A stretch of DNA of 64,000 nt, taken from NCBI GenBank assembly GCA_013397695.1, contig VYZI01000002.1, positions 4,017,565-4,081,564 on the forward strand. The letters run 5' to 3'. The notes under the pieces are model-generated. The model was not told where the DNA came from and made no database searches. It saw only the letters and a program-made list of their open reading frames with translations. This stretch comes from Centropus unirufus (lineage: Eukaryota; Chordata; Aves; Cuculiformes; Centropidae). Position numbers and translations under genes: made by a program. Each line of letters begins with the position of its first letter. Positions within the stretch are counted from its first letter, which is position 1. Shown piece by piece: positions 49,201-63,179 of this stretch.

Positions 49201-52200
49201 CATCAGAATATGTCAAAGTGAACTTCATGTTTCTCAAAGAAGTAGGCAGATACGATATAAGAACAAATTACAGGGGAAAAAAAGTATATAGACCCTATCT
49301 TATTTACTTATTTCTCTGTGTGGCTGCTATTATTCACCCAATGATGTCTTTTAATGTCTGTTGTAAAAACAAATTGCAGCATCTATATACCACAATAATT
49401 CTCAATTCAATCTGTGAAGTTTTCAAAGCTTCTCTTTAGAGAAAACCAATAACATCTACAATGTCAGATCCATATCTGCCAACACTGAATGTCTAGCAAG
49501 TAGCTAAAGTGAGATAAAAGAAGTATGTGTATGAATCTGAGTTCAGCAGAAGTGAGAATGTCCTGGTTCTTTGAAAAAAGAAAAGCAAGCCAAACGATTC
49601 AGAATTTTTAAATAGCAACCTCACTTTGTACTTTCTTATAGATTATATTATGCAAAATAGATTTTTAGTTTCTTATGCTGAATTTTTGCTTATCTTACAT
49701 TTTAAAGGGATTATTTGGGCCTTTTTTGACAGAACTCTGACAGAAAAACAACTGTTACTTTGGGATGAACAGTCAAATTGTAGCCATGAAATAACAATGG
49801 GTCATTTCAACCAGTGAGAAAGAAAAGAAACCTGTCATGTGGCTTTGGTGACAGAGCTTACTCCAGAAGCAAAAATGAAATTACAAGTATCAGTTTTTAA
49901 AAATTCTTTAATTTTTGTATCATGGCTGCCTGATAATTCTTCATATTATTTCTAAACTTGAAATCATACCGTTTCACTAGCTTAAAAATACATACATAAA
50001 TTCTTATTTTTGGATAATAACATAGGAAGTTATATGTTATACTGTCCACTAGAGGGTACCCAGCATATTTCAGTCTTGCGATAGGAGACATATAAGAGTA
50101 AGATAATCAAAGTCAGGTCAAATAAATGTTACCATATTTTAAAAAATTGCCAGTGTCTTTGTTTATTACAATAGTTTGTGAAAATTAAATTAGCTATAGT
50201 CTACTGGAACAAATAACTTCCTCTAGCTATACAGATTCCTAGATATATTTTTCATGATGGACTACCTCTACAAGATTTTAACTCCCCTTAATGATATCAT
50301 GAGAGGGAGGCCATGTTGAACTGAAATATTTAATATATTTTTTGTGATGTGGGATTTCTAATCCTTCTGAATTGGAGCTGAAAGTAGGATCCAGTTTTGG
50401 AATTAATCTTAAAAAACTAGTGGTACAGGATTTAATCTGATTTAAATATCCTGAGCCTGAATTTGCAAAGGTTTGTATTCCAATATCTAATTTTTCATGA
50501 TTCCGATGTTGAATCAAAAAAAAGAAAGCCTTGAAATGTTATTGAAAAGATATGCATTAGTTCTATATGTAACAGTTCTGTTGCTGAACAGCTCAGTTTT
50601 AAGGGGTTTGTTTTTAAAAGCAGGAATTGAAAAGGTTCTTCCCTCAAACTCAAAGCATTCAATAGACCTCTTCTTACTCTAGGATAATAATCAGTGCTGT
50701 TCTTCAGCACTACTGAAGCAAAATCTATCCTTCCTGTGAGACTTAGAAGTGGAAAAGTTATGAAACAGAAATGTTTTCAAAATTGATTGTTATTGTCAGT
50801 TTTAAAGCCTTTTGTGTTGAAATAAGATTAAACAAATTCAAGCATGAGCTGAAGTACACCTTAAGCATTTATTTAGCTACTACTTCAAGCAACCAAGGGA
50901 AAAGGTGACTTTATCAACACTTGAAATCTATACCAAGGTGGGTGTTAAAGAGATAGATGTATTTTCTTGTTCAACAAAAAGATAGCCAGCATGAAGCAGA
51001 AGTTCCTGAATGGGAGTGGAGTTCTTCAGTATATGTCATCACGGAGTCTATGGTCAGAGTTGCACCTGGGGCTATAATATACACCATTTTTGATAGAAAT
51101 GAGTACAAGATTTGAACTGATATGGAGAAACATGTTTAGAGAATTCCTTACACATGAATTTTGGTTCTGTATGGGAAGAAAACTAAAACAAACCAAAACC
51201 AAACAGGTCTATTTGGAAACAGTTCTTCATTCTGACATGCAGAAGTCCATAAAGCTGTGTCTACTATGATAAGTTGCCCTATACAAATAAAGAAATTTTT
51301 AAAAATCTTAACAGTTCAGATAAACTACATGAGAATTTCAAAGACAAACTCATGGCAAACTTCAAGTTTAGCTCAGGTGTCTGGCACAAAAAATCTTGGT
51401 GAGTTTAAGATATTCAATTGTTCAAAGTACTTTCTTGCCTAAGAAGTCAATGAAGAAGTCCCTACTAATATTTTCAGAGTCTGTTACTACTAAGGAAACA
51501 GCAACTAAGCAACACCTTGAATACAACTTCCTCTCTTTTAGTCACACAATGTACTGAGTAATGTACATGCATAGAAGGAAAATGTAATCAGTTCTTAATC
51601 TAAAAGCAAATTACTTGCTTTCTTTGCTCCTAGAGAATATCATTATACAGTTTCATTGCTAAATAACTTGTCTGAATTGATCTCCAGTAATTCAGTATAC
51701 CTCAAGGCAACACATTAGCTTGCTGCTTTCAGATTACCACCTAAAACATGCATATTAGAAAATAAGCTTGTCCTTTGCATTATCATATAACAGCAATTAG
51801 TCTTACAATGAATGTTTATGTAGAATGTATCATTTGCATCCATGAATAGAGCTTTGCATTTCTCACAAGGTGACCAATGACAAAAGATCTAGTTCATGCT
51901 GACGAGAAGATCCTCTTTGACTTCTATGAGAACAGGATCAAGCTTTACAGATTCTGTTGAATAGAGGAAAGCCGTACAATTGTTAATTCTTGAAATTCAC
52001 TACCTCAGTGGTAAACATTGCTAAATTTTATGAGTGTGATCCTATAATTCTTATTCAAGTCTTATATTTATGAAATCAAAGACTGAGTGAAACCTCAGAT
52101 CGCAAATTTCAGCCCTGGCACTGTCATCTCTTTTGTGCAGAACCACTCATAGGACACAGTTTTAAAATAGGCACAGTGTTGGCTTAATTATATTTTTCTA

Positions 52201-53284
52201 AATAATTTGTTCTTAAAAGTGCAAAATCCTTTTGTTGTTTTTTTTTAATGTGCTGTTATTTCTCTAAAATCAGAAGGATGTTTCTAATATACATAAAAAT
52301 GAGAATAGCTATCAAGCATTCCTGCAGTATGAGAGAGAATTGCACACATTTTTTTTGCACATAGGTGTTTTATGTCTGTTATAAGCTGCTCTACCTATGC
52401 ACACATCTTGATGTTCTGCTTTCAGAGCAAAATGAAGACATATGAGACCCAAATTATTCCCTATAAATATTTTGCACTCCATCCCTTCTGGCTCCTTGTT
52501 TGTGTTCATATTCATAGAGCATCACATTGCACTGCAGCCAAAAATGTAAAGAGCTTGGTCCTAACTAGCACTCATCTAGGCACATTTGAAGGATTTGGGA
52601 AATGTAATCCTTAAGTATTTGTTAGTTGTGTTTACCTATTTTTCCAAGATCTTCTAGTCCTACTTTAGTAGACAAAGATATTTCCACTATTTAAATGCAC
52701 GTAGACCTCCATTACAGGAGGAAAATTACAACTACTGGGTAACATTCTGTTCTCCTGTCCAGTTACAGATTTGACAGCCAAGTCTCAGTGTTACTGATCT
52801 GATATTCTCTTCCTGGAAGGACCAGATTTGCTTTTAATCTAAGCACCCTGCTCATTCACGGATAAGTCTGGAATTTCTGCTCTATGATTTGCCAAACTCC
52901 ACCCCAACTTTCTTTCCTTTCAGGAAGAGTCCTGAAGGGTGTATCCTGTGAGTTTTCCTGACATGTGGCATGCAGCCCACATAATACTGTTTTTTTTCCA
53001 AATCCATTTATTTTCACCTTCAGCGTTTCTTTATTTTCACACAAACTTCTTCCTGTTGGTGGAAGCATTAAGTGCTGAAAGGGGGAGTGTGGGGTGACAG
53101 AGAGTTCATTTGCATGGATTATTCTTCTTGTATGAAATTCACTTCCCAAATTTTAGTGCTTTAATGGAAATACACTGGAATGGCAAACTTTGCTCTACCT
53201 TAAACCCTGAATCTCATATATAGGTATAAAACTTAATATAACTTTTTTTGTTACCGAATTCATGTTCTTTCCCTTGTTTTCCAT
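46294..53284. other. Non-coding unique sequence, 7 kb
   Basis: No supported gene or recognised transposon. Around 48466-48610 one frame reads LATYADNTITITSQAPEEIL, faintly like a LINE or retroviral RT motif C region, but no other RT motif supports it. A 97-codon minus frame at 52856-53149 has no known domain. Confidence 0.4.
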
Positions 53285-54184
53285 TGTGGTGGGTTAACCT
53301 TGTCTGGCAGCCACATAGCCACCAAGCTGGCCTTTCACTCCCCCTCCTCAGAGGCACAGGGGGAGAAAAGAAGATGAATAAAACTTGTGGGTTGAGGTAA
53401 GGATAGGGAGATTGCTCATCACTTACCATCATGGGCAAACCAGACCAGATTTTGGGAATATTAATTGAATTTATTGCCAATTAAAAATAGACTAGTAAAA
53501 ATCAAGACAGAAATTAAACCCACCTTTCCTACAGCTCTTCCCCTGCTGTGCTTCTCAAGATCCAGCTATTCTTTCCTCCCAATTCCTCTACTTTCCTGTC
53601 TTTCAGTCAGTTCATAACATTCTTTTGCTTCCACTTCTCCCACCTTACACTCTTCCCTGCTCCAGATGGGGTCCTTCCCATGCGATAGACTTTTGCAAAC
53701 TGTTCCAACAGTCCTATCCATGGGCTTGCAGTTCTTCAAGAACCCCCAGCTCCCTTCACAGCATCCGTATGTGCTGCAGCATGAGGTCCTCCGCAGGCTG
53801 CAGGTGAATATCTGCTCCTCTGGGGTTCTCTGTCATTTGCATGGGCTTCACCATAGGCTGCAGGGGAATCCATGCTCTGGTGCATGGAGCACCTCCTCTC
53901 CTTCCTTCTTCACTGACCTTGGTGCCTGCAGGGCTGTTTCTCTCACATTTTTTTTATTCTTCTTTGCCATAGCTGCTGACAGGATCTTTTTTCCTTTCTT
54001 ATATTTAAGAGGTTCCACCAGTGTTGCTGATGGGCTTATCTTTGGCCAGTGGTCAATCAGCTGTGGAGCTGGCTGGAACCAGGCCTGTCCAACGTGAAGG
54101 CAACCCTTGGTCTCTTTATAGAGAGGACAACCCTGCACCCCTCTGTGCTCCCCACCCCCAACCATGACACATAAACGCAATACA
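53285..54184 (-). mobile_element. Solo LTR of an ERVL-like endogenous retrovirus
   Basis: A 900-bp element with terminal TG...CA. The flanking pentamers TCCAT (53280-53284) and TCAAT (54185-54189) differ at one base, consistent with the 5-bp target duplication typical of ERVL. I place transcription on the minus strand: a TATA-like AAATATAAG lies near 53999-54007 and AATAAA at 53470-53475 in that orientation, in the right order. Characteristic blocks are GTGGTGGGTTAACCTTG at the left end and 'ctgcaggggaatccatgctc', 'catggagcacctcctc' and 'cttcactgaccttggtg' further in. No gag, pol or env adjoins it, so it is a solo LTR left by recombination between two LTRs. Frames inside it are not genes. Confidence 0.85.
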
Positions 54185-57100
54185 TCAATTCATATCCTTT
54201 TTATATAACTCATACCACATTCGCCTCAAAATATGTAGATGGTACTCATATGTATATGCAACTTCAAACTTATATCCTGTAATTCTCAAAAATTTTGGGT
54301 TTCTTCAGGTACCTCATGACCCAGGGGTTGTTTTAAGATTTCTAGGCTTTTTTAATTGCTACCATTTGAGGCATCAATAATCTGAATATGAGGAGATTTT
54401 GCTCTCTTGTAATTTAATTTTACTTTTCTTGTCATTGTTTTCTATCCTTTCCCATCCCATCTTATCCCAAGTGATTTCGTCCCATCCCTAATGGTTTCTG
54501 CTGTGCAACCTTAGTTTGTTCTCAGGCACTTTCATTCCTCTTGAACTTTCTGCTTGTCACTCCTGAAATTTGCTTTCTCTGAGTCTCATAAGATCTTGCC
54601 ATCATCCCTCTTCTTTGCCATAACCCTGATGTCCACCTGACTGTCCAGTATATTTTTATTAATAAAACAGTGTTTAGCCAAATAGGTAGAAGGTAATAGA
54701 ATAAATATGGCGATTCCTGGATGATAAATTTCCCTTTTACACCATTTTTTAATATTAGGTTGTATATATTTCCTGTTTCTTTCAGTTTAAATTGCTAGAG
54801 AAAGGTTGATTGTTTCTACATGACAAAAAAGCATTTATACCCCAGCTCCTCATATGGCTTATGCAAAATAAAAGCATTTGAAAAAATTTGAAAAAAAATT
54901 GAAAAAAGTGGAAGAGGTCGCGATCCACTTACAACCCTTTTCTATGGTACTGGCTGATGCTAGAGTCTTCTTTTTTATATATATTTGTACTTTCTGTCTT
55001 TTTTTTCTCTACTATCCTCCTTATTATTCTCTGAAACAAATGAAAAATAAATGTATTTAATTTCACTGATATTTGTAATTCATTGGAAAACATAATAAAA
55101 AACATGTGTTACTTAAAGCTGCATCAGCTTCAACTCAATATTATTTTTAACTCTTTCCCACTTAGCATTTTTCTAATAATTGACTTCACTAGGTATTGAT
55201 TTCTGTGTGTAGGAACTCAGTAATATATGATATTACTATACAGTACTGCATTTTTAAAAATGTGTGGGTGTTTTATCATTCATAGCTTACAAGGCAAAAT
55301 ATGCACCTGCACAAGAGAGTTTTGGTCAAAGGGGTTAGCACAGATGATCTCCCAGAAGTCTGAGTGCTTAACCCCTGGCTAGAGGTCGTATGGTGGCTGA
55401 GTCAGAAGCCTGAACTGTTTAACAAAATCCCGCTAAAGGAACTGAGAAAATAAATATTTTCTCTTTTTGCTACCTGATGTGACAGGAAATGCAATACGTC
55501 CTCTCCTTGTTTCTGTGACAGATGTTAGGACAATGACCTTTTTTTCTAGTAGCATGTTCGTAGGCCTGCTATAAGGAGATCACTGAGCTAGGATTTATGA
55601 AGAACAGTCAAGGCAGGAAACCAAAGAAGTCAGTCCCTGAGGAAGATAAAGTAAAGTAAGATAGTTTGTAAAATGAGATGAAGGGGATATATAACAGGTT
55701 CTGCATTTATTTTCTTGCCTTCCCAGGGAGATATTACATATCTTTTTATCGATGCGTTTCTAAAGTTGCATTACCAGTAGCTTCTTCTCTGAATTTTCAT
55801 TTATCCTTTCTTCCCATCTTGTTCTACCTTCAAGAAAATCTGCAGTGTTTATTAGTGCATGAATTGTTCAGGTTTTTATGTTCATGGCCATGTCTATGCC
55901 ATGAACGTTTCATTCAGCTACATTTTGTATGAGTTTTCTGCTTCTCAGTGTTTCACAGTGCAAACTCTAACTCAATAGCTTAATTTTCCTCCAGGCTAGA
56001 TTTCCCTCCCTTCAGTTCTATTTGCCCACCTCTTTGCTTTTTGAAATTATACTGTCTCATCAGCACATCTACTGTTAGCAAGGTAGTTAAATCCATGGCT
56101 TTAGATACTTTTTGTCTGTCCAAAACAGGACACATGCCTCTCTGCAAAAGACACCTTTTTTTTTATATTCCACCAAAACTACTGCTGCGTTTCAGAAGGA
56201 GGGTAAAATCATCTGATGCAGCTGCTGCCTTCAAGTCTCTTGAGATTAAATCACATTAATTTACTGCAAGATCACTATAAAGCCATTCATGAATGCTTGT
56301 ATACTCAGAAATCACATTTACCAGCTAACTGAATGGGTGAATGAAGAGGAAATTACCACTTACTTCTCTGAAATCATAGACCTCTTCCACTTGAACAACA
56401 AGAGAATTTCAACTGGCTGAGGGCTATTAGAAAGCATACATTGGAGTTCCACATCATTTCTATAAGGACCACAAACTATGTAAATACACTGATTTAGAAT
56501 TTTATAAAAATCTAATCCATGGAAGAGATTCCTATGGAAAATTCCACACAGTACACACGAATAAAAAAGAGAGGCTACAATCAACACCATCAGCAAACAA
56601 AAGAGGTTAGAGAGGAGGGATGGAAGGAAGACTAAAAGAGACAAATATATGTTATTTCTGTAGAAGAGGATTGTAGGATTGCATGGTTGTTCTCCACAGT
56701 TGTCTGAAGGGTTTCAGAAGTGAAAAATTATTTCTATGTATTACAGAGGGAGTACATATAGGAGCATTAGGCAAAATTAAAAATCCCACCACCACCAAAA
56801 TGTAGTTTACATGTTGTGACTCCTTTTCTCGCAGTAAAAGATCCATTACAATGTCTCAAATGAGATATATGTAGTCTGCCAAAAAATTTAGGAAGCATCT
56901 GTTGTCTGCTCGTAATTATATTTTATTTAGTACTTTTTAAGAAAAAATGGAATGTGTCACAATGGTTATGTAGGACTTCGAAAACAAGACTTGATAAAAC
57001 ACTAAACATGGGGATAGGTAACATACTGTCTGTGTTTGGTTATACGATTTAACAAATCTGTTCCACTATTGATTTCCATTTGGCTATGATTTCTTAGAGA

Positions 57101-57571
57101 TTTTGAGTTTTTTAGTAGTTTCCAAGTCTCATGTACTTCACTGGGAAGGCAGCTAAAGCTGCAATTAAGAATTTCACTGACTTGGCTGTCCTTGGAATCA
57201 AATAATGTACTGTTGATGAAAAAAGCATGGAGCTGCTTGGATAAACTCCATTAAAACCAATGTACATATTTCATACTGCTTTCCTTTCTGGTCTTTCAGA
57301 GGACCTGAAACTATTAGTAGACCCATTTTAAAGTGTGATTTCAAGTCAGAGAGTACTTCACTCTTGAAAAATTTGCAAAAGGTTTGAGTTGTCTGCCGAT
57401 GTCCTCAGGAACAAGCTACCTAGTAGTAATCTGTAAAATTATTGATTAAATTGTATAAATAGATATATATTAAATGTTCACTACAGGCGTTATTTAACAA
57501 ACATTTACTTTTATTATCTAATATCTGTCAATACAACAATTATGTGTACTTAAGTAGTGTTACTGCCTTAT
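54185..57571. other. Non-coding unique sequence
   Basis: No gene. A (TTTGAAAAAA)n-like array lies at 54877-54908. The section near 55320-55440 is less AT-rich and may be an old repeat I cannot name. Confidence 0.45.
54877..54908. repeat. (TTTGAAAAAA)n-like simple repeat
   Basis: Three imperfect units. Confidence 0.8.
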
Positions 57572-58557
57572 ATCATAAAGTCATAGAATCTTTGAATGGC
57601 TCAGCTTGGAAGGGACCTTTAAAGGTCATCTAGTCCATTCCTGCTGCAATGAGCAGGGGTGTCTGCAACTAGATTAGGTTGCACAGAGCCCTGTCCAACC
57701 TAACCTTGAACGTTTCCAGGGATGGGGTACTCAGAACCTCTCTCAGAAACCGGTGCCACGGCTTCACCACCCTCATTGTAAAAAATTTGTTCTTTATGTC
57801 CAGTATAAGTCTACCCTCTCTCAGTTTAGAACCATTTCCCCTTGCCTTATTGCAACAAGGTCTACAAAAGTCTGACCCCATCTTTCTTATAAACCCCTTT
57901 TAAGTACCTGAAGGTCGCAATAACATCTCCCTGGAGCCTTCTCTTCTCCAGACTGAACAACTCTATAAGCCTTTCTTCATAGGACAGGTTTTCCATCACT
58001 GTACCTGCTTCAACAGGTCCATGTCTTTCTTGTGCTGAGGACTCCAGAGCTGGATGCAGTACTCTAGGTGGATTCTCACCAGCTCAGAGCACCAGGGCAG
58101 AATCACATCCCCAGACCTGCTGGACACACTTCATGTTATGCAGCCCAGAATGTTGGCTGCCAGTGCACATAGTTGGCTCATGTCCACCTTTTCATCCATG
58201 AGTACCTCCAAGTCCTTCTCTGCAGGTCTGCTTTCAATCCTTTCATCCCCTAGCCTGTATTGATGCCTAACCCAGGTGCAGAACCCTGCACTTGGCCTTG
58301 TTGAACTACAGACCCCATAGGGACACCACTTGTCACTGATCTGGACATCAGGACATTGACCACTACTCTCTGGATGCAACTATCCAACCAATTCCTCTCC
58401 CACCAAACTGTCGACCCTTCAGACCTGTGTATCTCCACAGGTCTAAATAGAGAATGATGTTATAGGGGACCATGTTAACGGACTTACAGAAATTCAGATA
58501 GATGTCATCCGTAGATCTTCCCTTGTCCAGTGATACATTCACTCCACCGTAACTTGC
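57572..58557 (-). mobile_element. CR1 LINE, RT motif A to complete 3' end, with internal deletion
   Basis: The 3' terminus is at the left (AGTCATAGAATC near 57579, then the 'ggaagggacctttaaaggtc' and 'gtccattcctgctgcaatga' blocks). Toward the right it passes through the final ORF2 segment, 'cttctcttctccagactgaa', the RLGDERIESRPAEKDLEVLMDEK segment (58190-58275 on the minus strand), and ends in the RT before motif A (LDKGRSTDDIYLNFCKS near 58460-58530). At about 58303-58312 the reading jumps from VTSGVPMGSV to QGQVQG, so motif C (FADD) and about 150-200 bp are missing. It belongs to the same subfamily as the 41-42.8 kb copy. Inert. Confidence 0.92.
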
Positions 58558-58626
58558 ATTGCTGTGTCTGACTGAAGGAGTGGCACTGAAGGATTCATAA
58601 TAAGGCCATATCACAAAAACAACCAT
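58363..58626 (-). pseudogene. CR1 reverse transcriptase motif A region
   Basis: An 87-codon open stretch on the minus strand containing LDKGRSTDDIYLNFCKSVNMVPYNI, the RT motif A region. The first motif A Asp is replaced by Asn (LNF) and AFD by VNM, so both key positions are lost. The first 20 or so residues read into flanking DNA beyond the truncation point. Confidence 0.8.
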
Positions 58627-61600
58627 CTCTTTCCAAGATACAGAACATAATTGTTTTCAGGAAGTAACGTGTAGAACAATGTGCACAGTGTTCTGGGATG
58701 AGGAGGAAGTTTTAAAATATGCAGAGACTGCCAGAAATGCAGAAGTCACTGGTCAGAACTTGTCTAACTAATACAGGAGAGCAGTGAGCTTTTGAGTCAC
58801 AGTGAGGGTAGAGATTGGGAAAAAAACTCACTGGCAGCCTGAGAAACTGATGCTGATCTTTTTCTGTGCCAAGAGGGTACAATGGGAGAGTCATGGAAAG
58901 GTTAATAGGGAAAGTGAAAAGCTGAATTTGAAGTAAGTGACAGAGCAAAATTTGGGATAAGAAAACTCAAGCATGCAGAAAAAACAAGCATTCGGAAAGG
59001 AAGAGGAATAGTTAAAGTGTAGAATGTAGCATCCACTTGTGGAATAGCAAGGATATATCTCTTAAGTTAGACATAAACCTCACCCGATGTGGGTAATTAA
59101 TTTCATAAAAATATTGTTAAGGAAATACTGAAGAAGTGTATGTATTTTATGTGTATGAGGAGGTTTACTATAAATGCTGCAAGATACATTAGATTCATTA
59201 AAAGAGAGGATCTGTAGATCTTTGTAACGACCATCTGTTTTGGTTCTGGGATCATCACCTTATCAGGTTGTGAGGCATGTTTCGTTCAGTAGAAACTAAA
59301 AAATACAGTATTAAAATATGTAGGATGTGTCTTTCTGATGAATGATGCATATACCATACTTTCCCCATTTTAAAATCTTTTTCAGGAAACAGTTGAAGTC
59401 TTTCATTCCATTCTGAAGATTTTTGTTCTTTGAAGAAGGCTGTCTTTAAACTAGGAATAATTTTTATGCAGATCTAATCTCTGCTTAATTTTTCTCTCCA
59501 AATCAGCCACCTCCTACCTCCCCACCCCAAGTGGTTTATTTGTGTCTTTAGAAATCTGACTTGAACACCTTGCAAAACAATATTTACAGAACCGTCCTCA
59601 TTTTGTGATTGATACAATGTAGGCTATGTGATAGGTACAAAATACATTAAGATTATGTGTGTATTTTTTTCACATTGAAGAAACATAAAAGAGTAATGTT
59701 ATTTCAAAATATTAAGGAAATATCTTTTGTTAGTATTAATTTTTATTAAGACAGAATAAACAAAATATTTTCAAGTCAAGATACATTATAAAATTAGAAT
59801 TTAAATATTTGGATCAGATGAAACCTTGGATGGGCAGTAGGGGATCTCAGCTCATGGGCTGCATATGGGCACAACAAATTTCTCGTTAATGTTAATTGGA
59901 TTTAGAAGCCTGCATCAAAGGAAGAATATAAGCTTAAAAGTAACATTCAGTCATGCTCAGATCTCACTCCTTTGGCATTTTGAGAAATTTCCTAGAGTTT
60001 TCCTCAAATTCTGTTTTGAACTAAACATAAGTTTACTGTGGAGCACAATGATGCATGGCTAAACAGCTTTATCTAGGTCAGCTTTAAACTCCACTTCTGT
60101 AGATGCAAGCCGCAGTTCCAGATGTCTTGTGTAGGTAACATGATTTCCCCAACAGAGTAGGATTTAATGAAGAGTGAAAAATACGATGCAAATAAATCAC
60201 AACAGCACTAAGTTTCATGTCTATGATTTTTTTTTTATTACAAATAAATTTTAATTGTACACCCTCTTGTCCACACCTGGCAGTTTATTAAAACTTCCCT
60301 AGGTAAAAATAAATTGTATAACATTGTTGAACTTCTATAACATGGACCTTGAGTATACAATGAACTCTTCTGCAGAGATCTTTACACCTTCATATATTTA
60401 AAATTGCTAGGCAGGCTTTTCCTCTCAAATGGTTTTGTGAGTTTAGATTCTCTGTGTGTGACCTCTTATGATTCTGCTGAAATCAGGAAAAAAATTGCCC
60501 TCAACAGTGAGTGAACAGCATTCCAACAAGCAGTTACACCAGTAATCTATCAGTGGACAGATCACTGTAAGTCTCTTAAGAAATGCGATATCTTTCTGAT
60601 TTATTTTTCTGAAATACAAAATGATCTTCCACTGTGTTTCTGGGAAAATATTGCCTTGAACCACAGACATTTACCCAGCAGTGCAAGACGAGAGTATAGA
60701 TACAGTATTGCATTTGTTGTACGAATGCTCTAAAATTGTATTAACTGATATGTTCCAAATTGCAGCTGCACAATTCAGAACTCTATTCTTGTATTCCTGT
60801 GTTGGTGGTTAGCAAAAGGATCAGACCTTTTTCCTTTCAGCTGTAGACCCAGTTTTCATTAATTTGTTCTTTCAGCATGTCTGAAGTGTAGTCAGTCAAG
60901 GATTAAATACAAAGCCACCATTTCTTTGTTTCAGCCCACATTTTTCATGTACCATAATTAAATTAATTAATATCAAACTTTTTTCTGGCAGTCCTACTTT
61001 GGCTCCTCTTGTTATGATAACAATTGATCTTTGAATCTTTGATGGCTTTGGGACTGAGACTGCATTATAGTTTATGCTTAAGGGCTGAGTTAGTAGGACC
61101 ACAGATAAAATTCCCAGCTAGTGTTTGGACAGTCTTCATTGGAAATTTCAGTCTTGCTGGAATTAATGATATTCAAATCTTGCTATACTAAATGTTCAGT
61201 TTCCAGGAGGGTTTCTATGGAATTTAAAATATTTTCTGCGTTGGTGAGATTTACAATTTTATTTGCTTACTATTCATCCTAGTGAATATTTTTTTTTTAT
61301 AAACTCAAATAAAGAAGTTCCATGTTAACCTGGATATTTGATTCAAAAATACACCTTTTTCCTATTTTCTTCCATCCCTTCCTTATGATTTTATATAAGT
61401 TTGTCTTTCTTTTTTCCACTTACACTCAGAAAAAAAGAAGCATGATTCAGAATCTGTGCAAAATGTTTCTCACAATTATGACCAGAAGGTGGAGATGAGG
61501 TAAGATAGAGCCCTTTATATAAAGGTGAAGCACAATGTTAAAGTGAAGATGGCACAGATGTGCACCTCAAGATCAAAAAGAAAAAAATATGATGGGATGA

Positions 61601-62339
61601 TAAGAGCTGTTGGTTTTATGTCCATGTAGAATTCTTCCCAAGGTGCACTGGTGCATCTGTTGTATATTTGCCTGTATTTGTACTGACAGGTTTAGAGATA
61701 TTTATGCAGGTGAGCATCTGAAGATAAAAGATCCTAACAGGCAGCTGTGAAGCGAAACAAGGTGGTGAGAAGATTCTATCATAGCTATATATTTAGCATA
61801 ATAAATAATATAGAAAATGAAAAGAGTTTTTCAGGTATTAGGCAGCAGGTTCTCCTCTTCCCCTATAGGCCTTTGATAACATTTAGTTCCAAAATGCCCC
61901 AATTTTTGCAGTAGTCTACAAAACAACCACTGGCGAGGTTCTGTCCACCTGTATGGAATTTATCTATGGCAAAATAGTTTGCTTTTTTAAGCTAATTATT
62001 TATTTTATTGGTGAAATGTTAAAAATTCTAATATATGAAGAATCATCCCAACACTGGATTCAGCCAGACTTGGTGTATTTATATTTAACAGATGTAAGAC
62101 GAATAATAACATAATACTATCCTGATATGATCATCTGGCTTGGCTTGTGTGGAGAGAGAGAATCTTCTAAACCACAGAGTAACGGGAGTTCATTCAGCTT
62201 CTTTTATGTTTTTATATGGGTGACAGAAACTTATATATAATTTCATCACATACTTCTGCAGTCAACAGCACCTTCACTGCTGAAAACTGACCTTCATTTC
62301 TCTCACAGAACACCATCATAAATCCATTTCCTGTTTTAT
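58558..62339. other. Non-coding unique sequence
   Basis: No gene or transposon recognised. A/T runs occur near 60229 and 61290. Confidence 0.45.
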
Positions 62340-62510
62340 ATGGTTGGTTGAATTGCAAATTATTGCCTTAGCTACAGTCTGATTGCAGGCAGCGCTATGG
62401 TTAGATGAGGTGCAATCACTGGGCATCTCTGTCTCACAGGTTGTTAGAATACATCCAGAATGATTAAACAGGTTGTTTAAAGTTACAGTCCATTTTATGT
62501 GCACTGACCT
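62340..62510. promoter_or_regulatory. Candidate conserved non-coding block F
   Basis: About 170 bp of balanced, repeat-free DNA with TTGCAAATTATTGCC, TGATTGCAGGCAGCGC and GATTAAACAGGTTGTTTAAAG (a short inverted element) in close order. Enhancer-like texture; not tested. Confidence 0.25.
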
Positions 62511-63179
62511 ACCATATAATAATAGGGTAATAAAATGTGGTACAAGTTGAGCTTTAGACCTGTGTCCATATCATGTTATTATTTAATAACATCAAGTGCA
62601 ACCACATGTAAACACTGTAAGCATGTGACCTACACATCTAGACCAAGAAAATCTCTCCATAAACTGGTGTTTTGCTTCCCTTATAGATGTACTTCCTGGA
62701 GCACATATATGATTGGAATAGGAAGAAGAGGACTGATGGCGTCACAACCTGCCCTTCACCATAGGCCTGTTGTTGATACCAGTAACATTAGGTACACTTT
62801 AGGATATTTTAGTTAGTGTGATTTAATCTATTCCCATTTTACATCAGTACTAATTAGGCCAGAGTTGCTTTCCACATTGTTGCACTACTTGTAATATTCA
62901 CTACATGAAAAATGCAAATGCAGAATATTATCATTGCCATAATGGTTACCATTAATTCTGTGAGATCTACATTTCTCACTATCTAGGGACTCCAAAATTA
63001 TCCTTTTGATTAAAGAGAAAGCTAAGCTAAAATTTGTTTTACTATTCCCAACCTGACAGTAATTTGCAAGTTAAAGGAATTTTGGTAATATCTTGGATAT
63101 TATTTTTTTTTTGCAAGAAATAAAAAAGAAATTTTTTTTTCAATTCATCTAAGGATTTCTATATCTATTTTCCTGGAAT

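Noticed and set aside
52856..53149. 97-codon minus-strand open frame
   Set aside because: No recognisable domain and no splice or promoter support; not called a gene.
53666..54180. Open frames of 143 (+) and 110 (-) codons
   Set aside because: Both lie inside the solo LTR and are not retroviral genes; stop-poor LTR sequence explains them.
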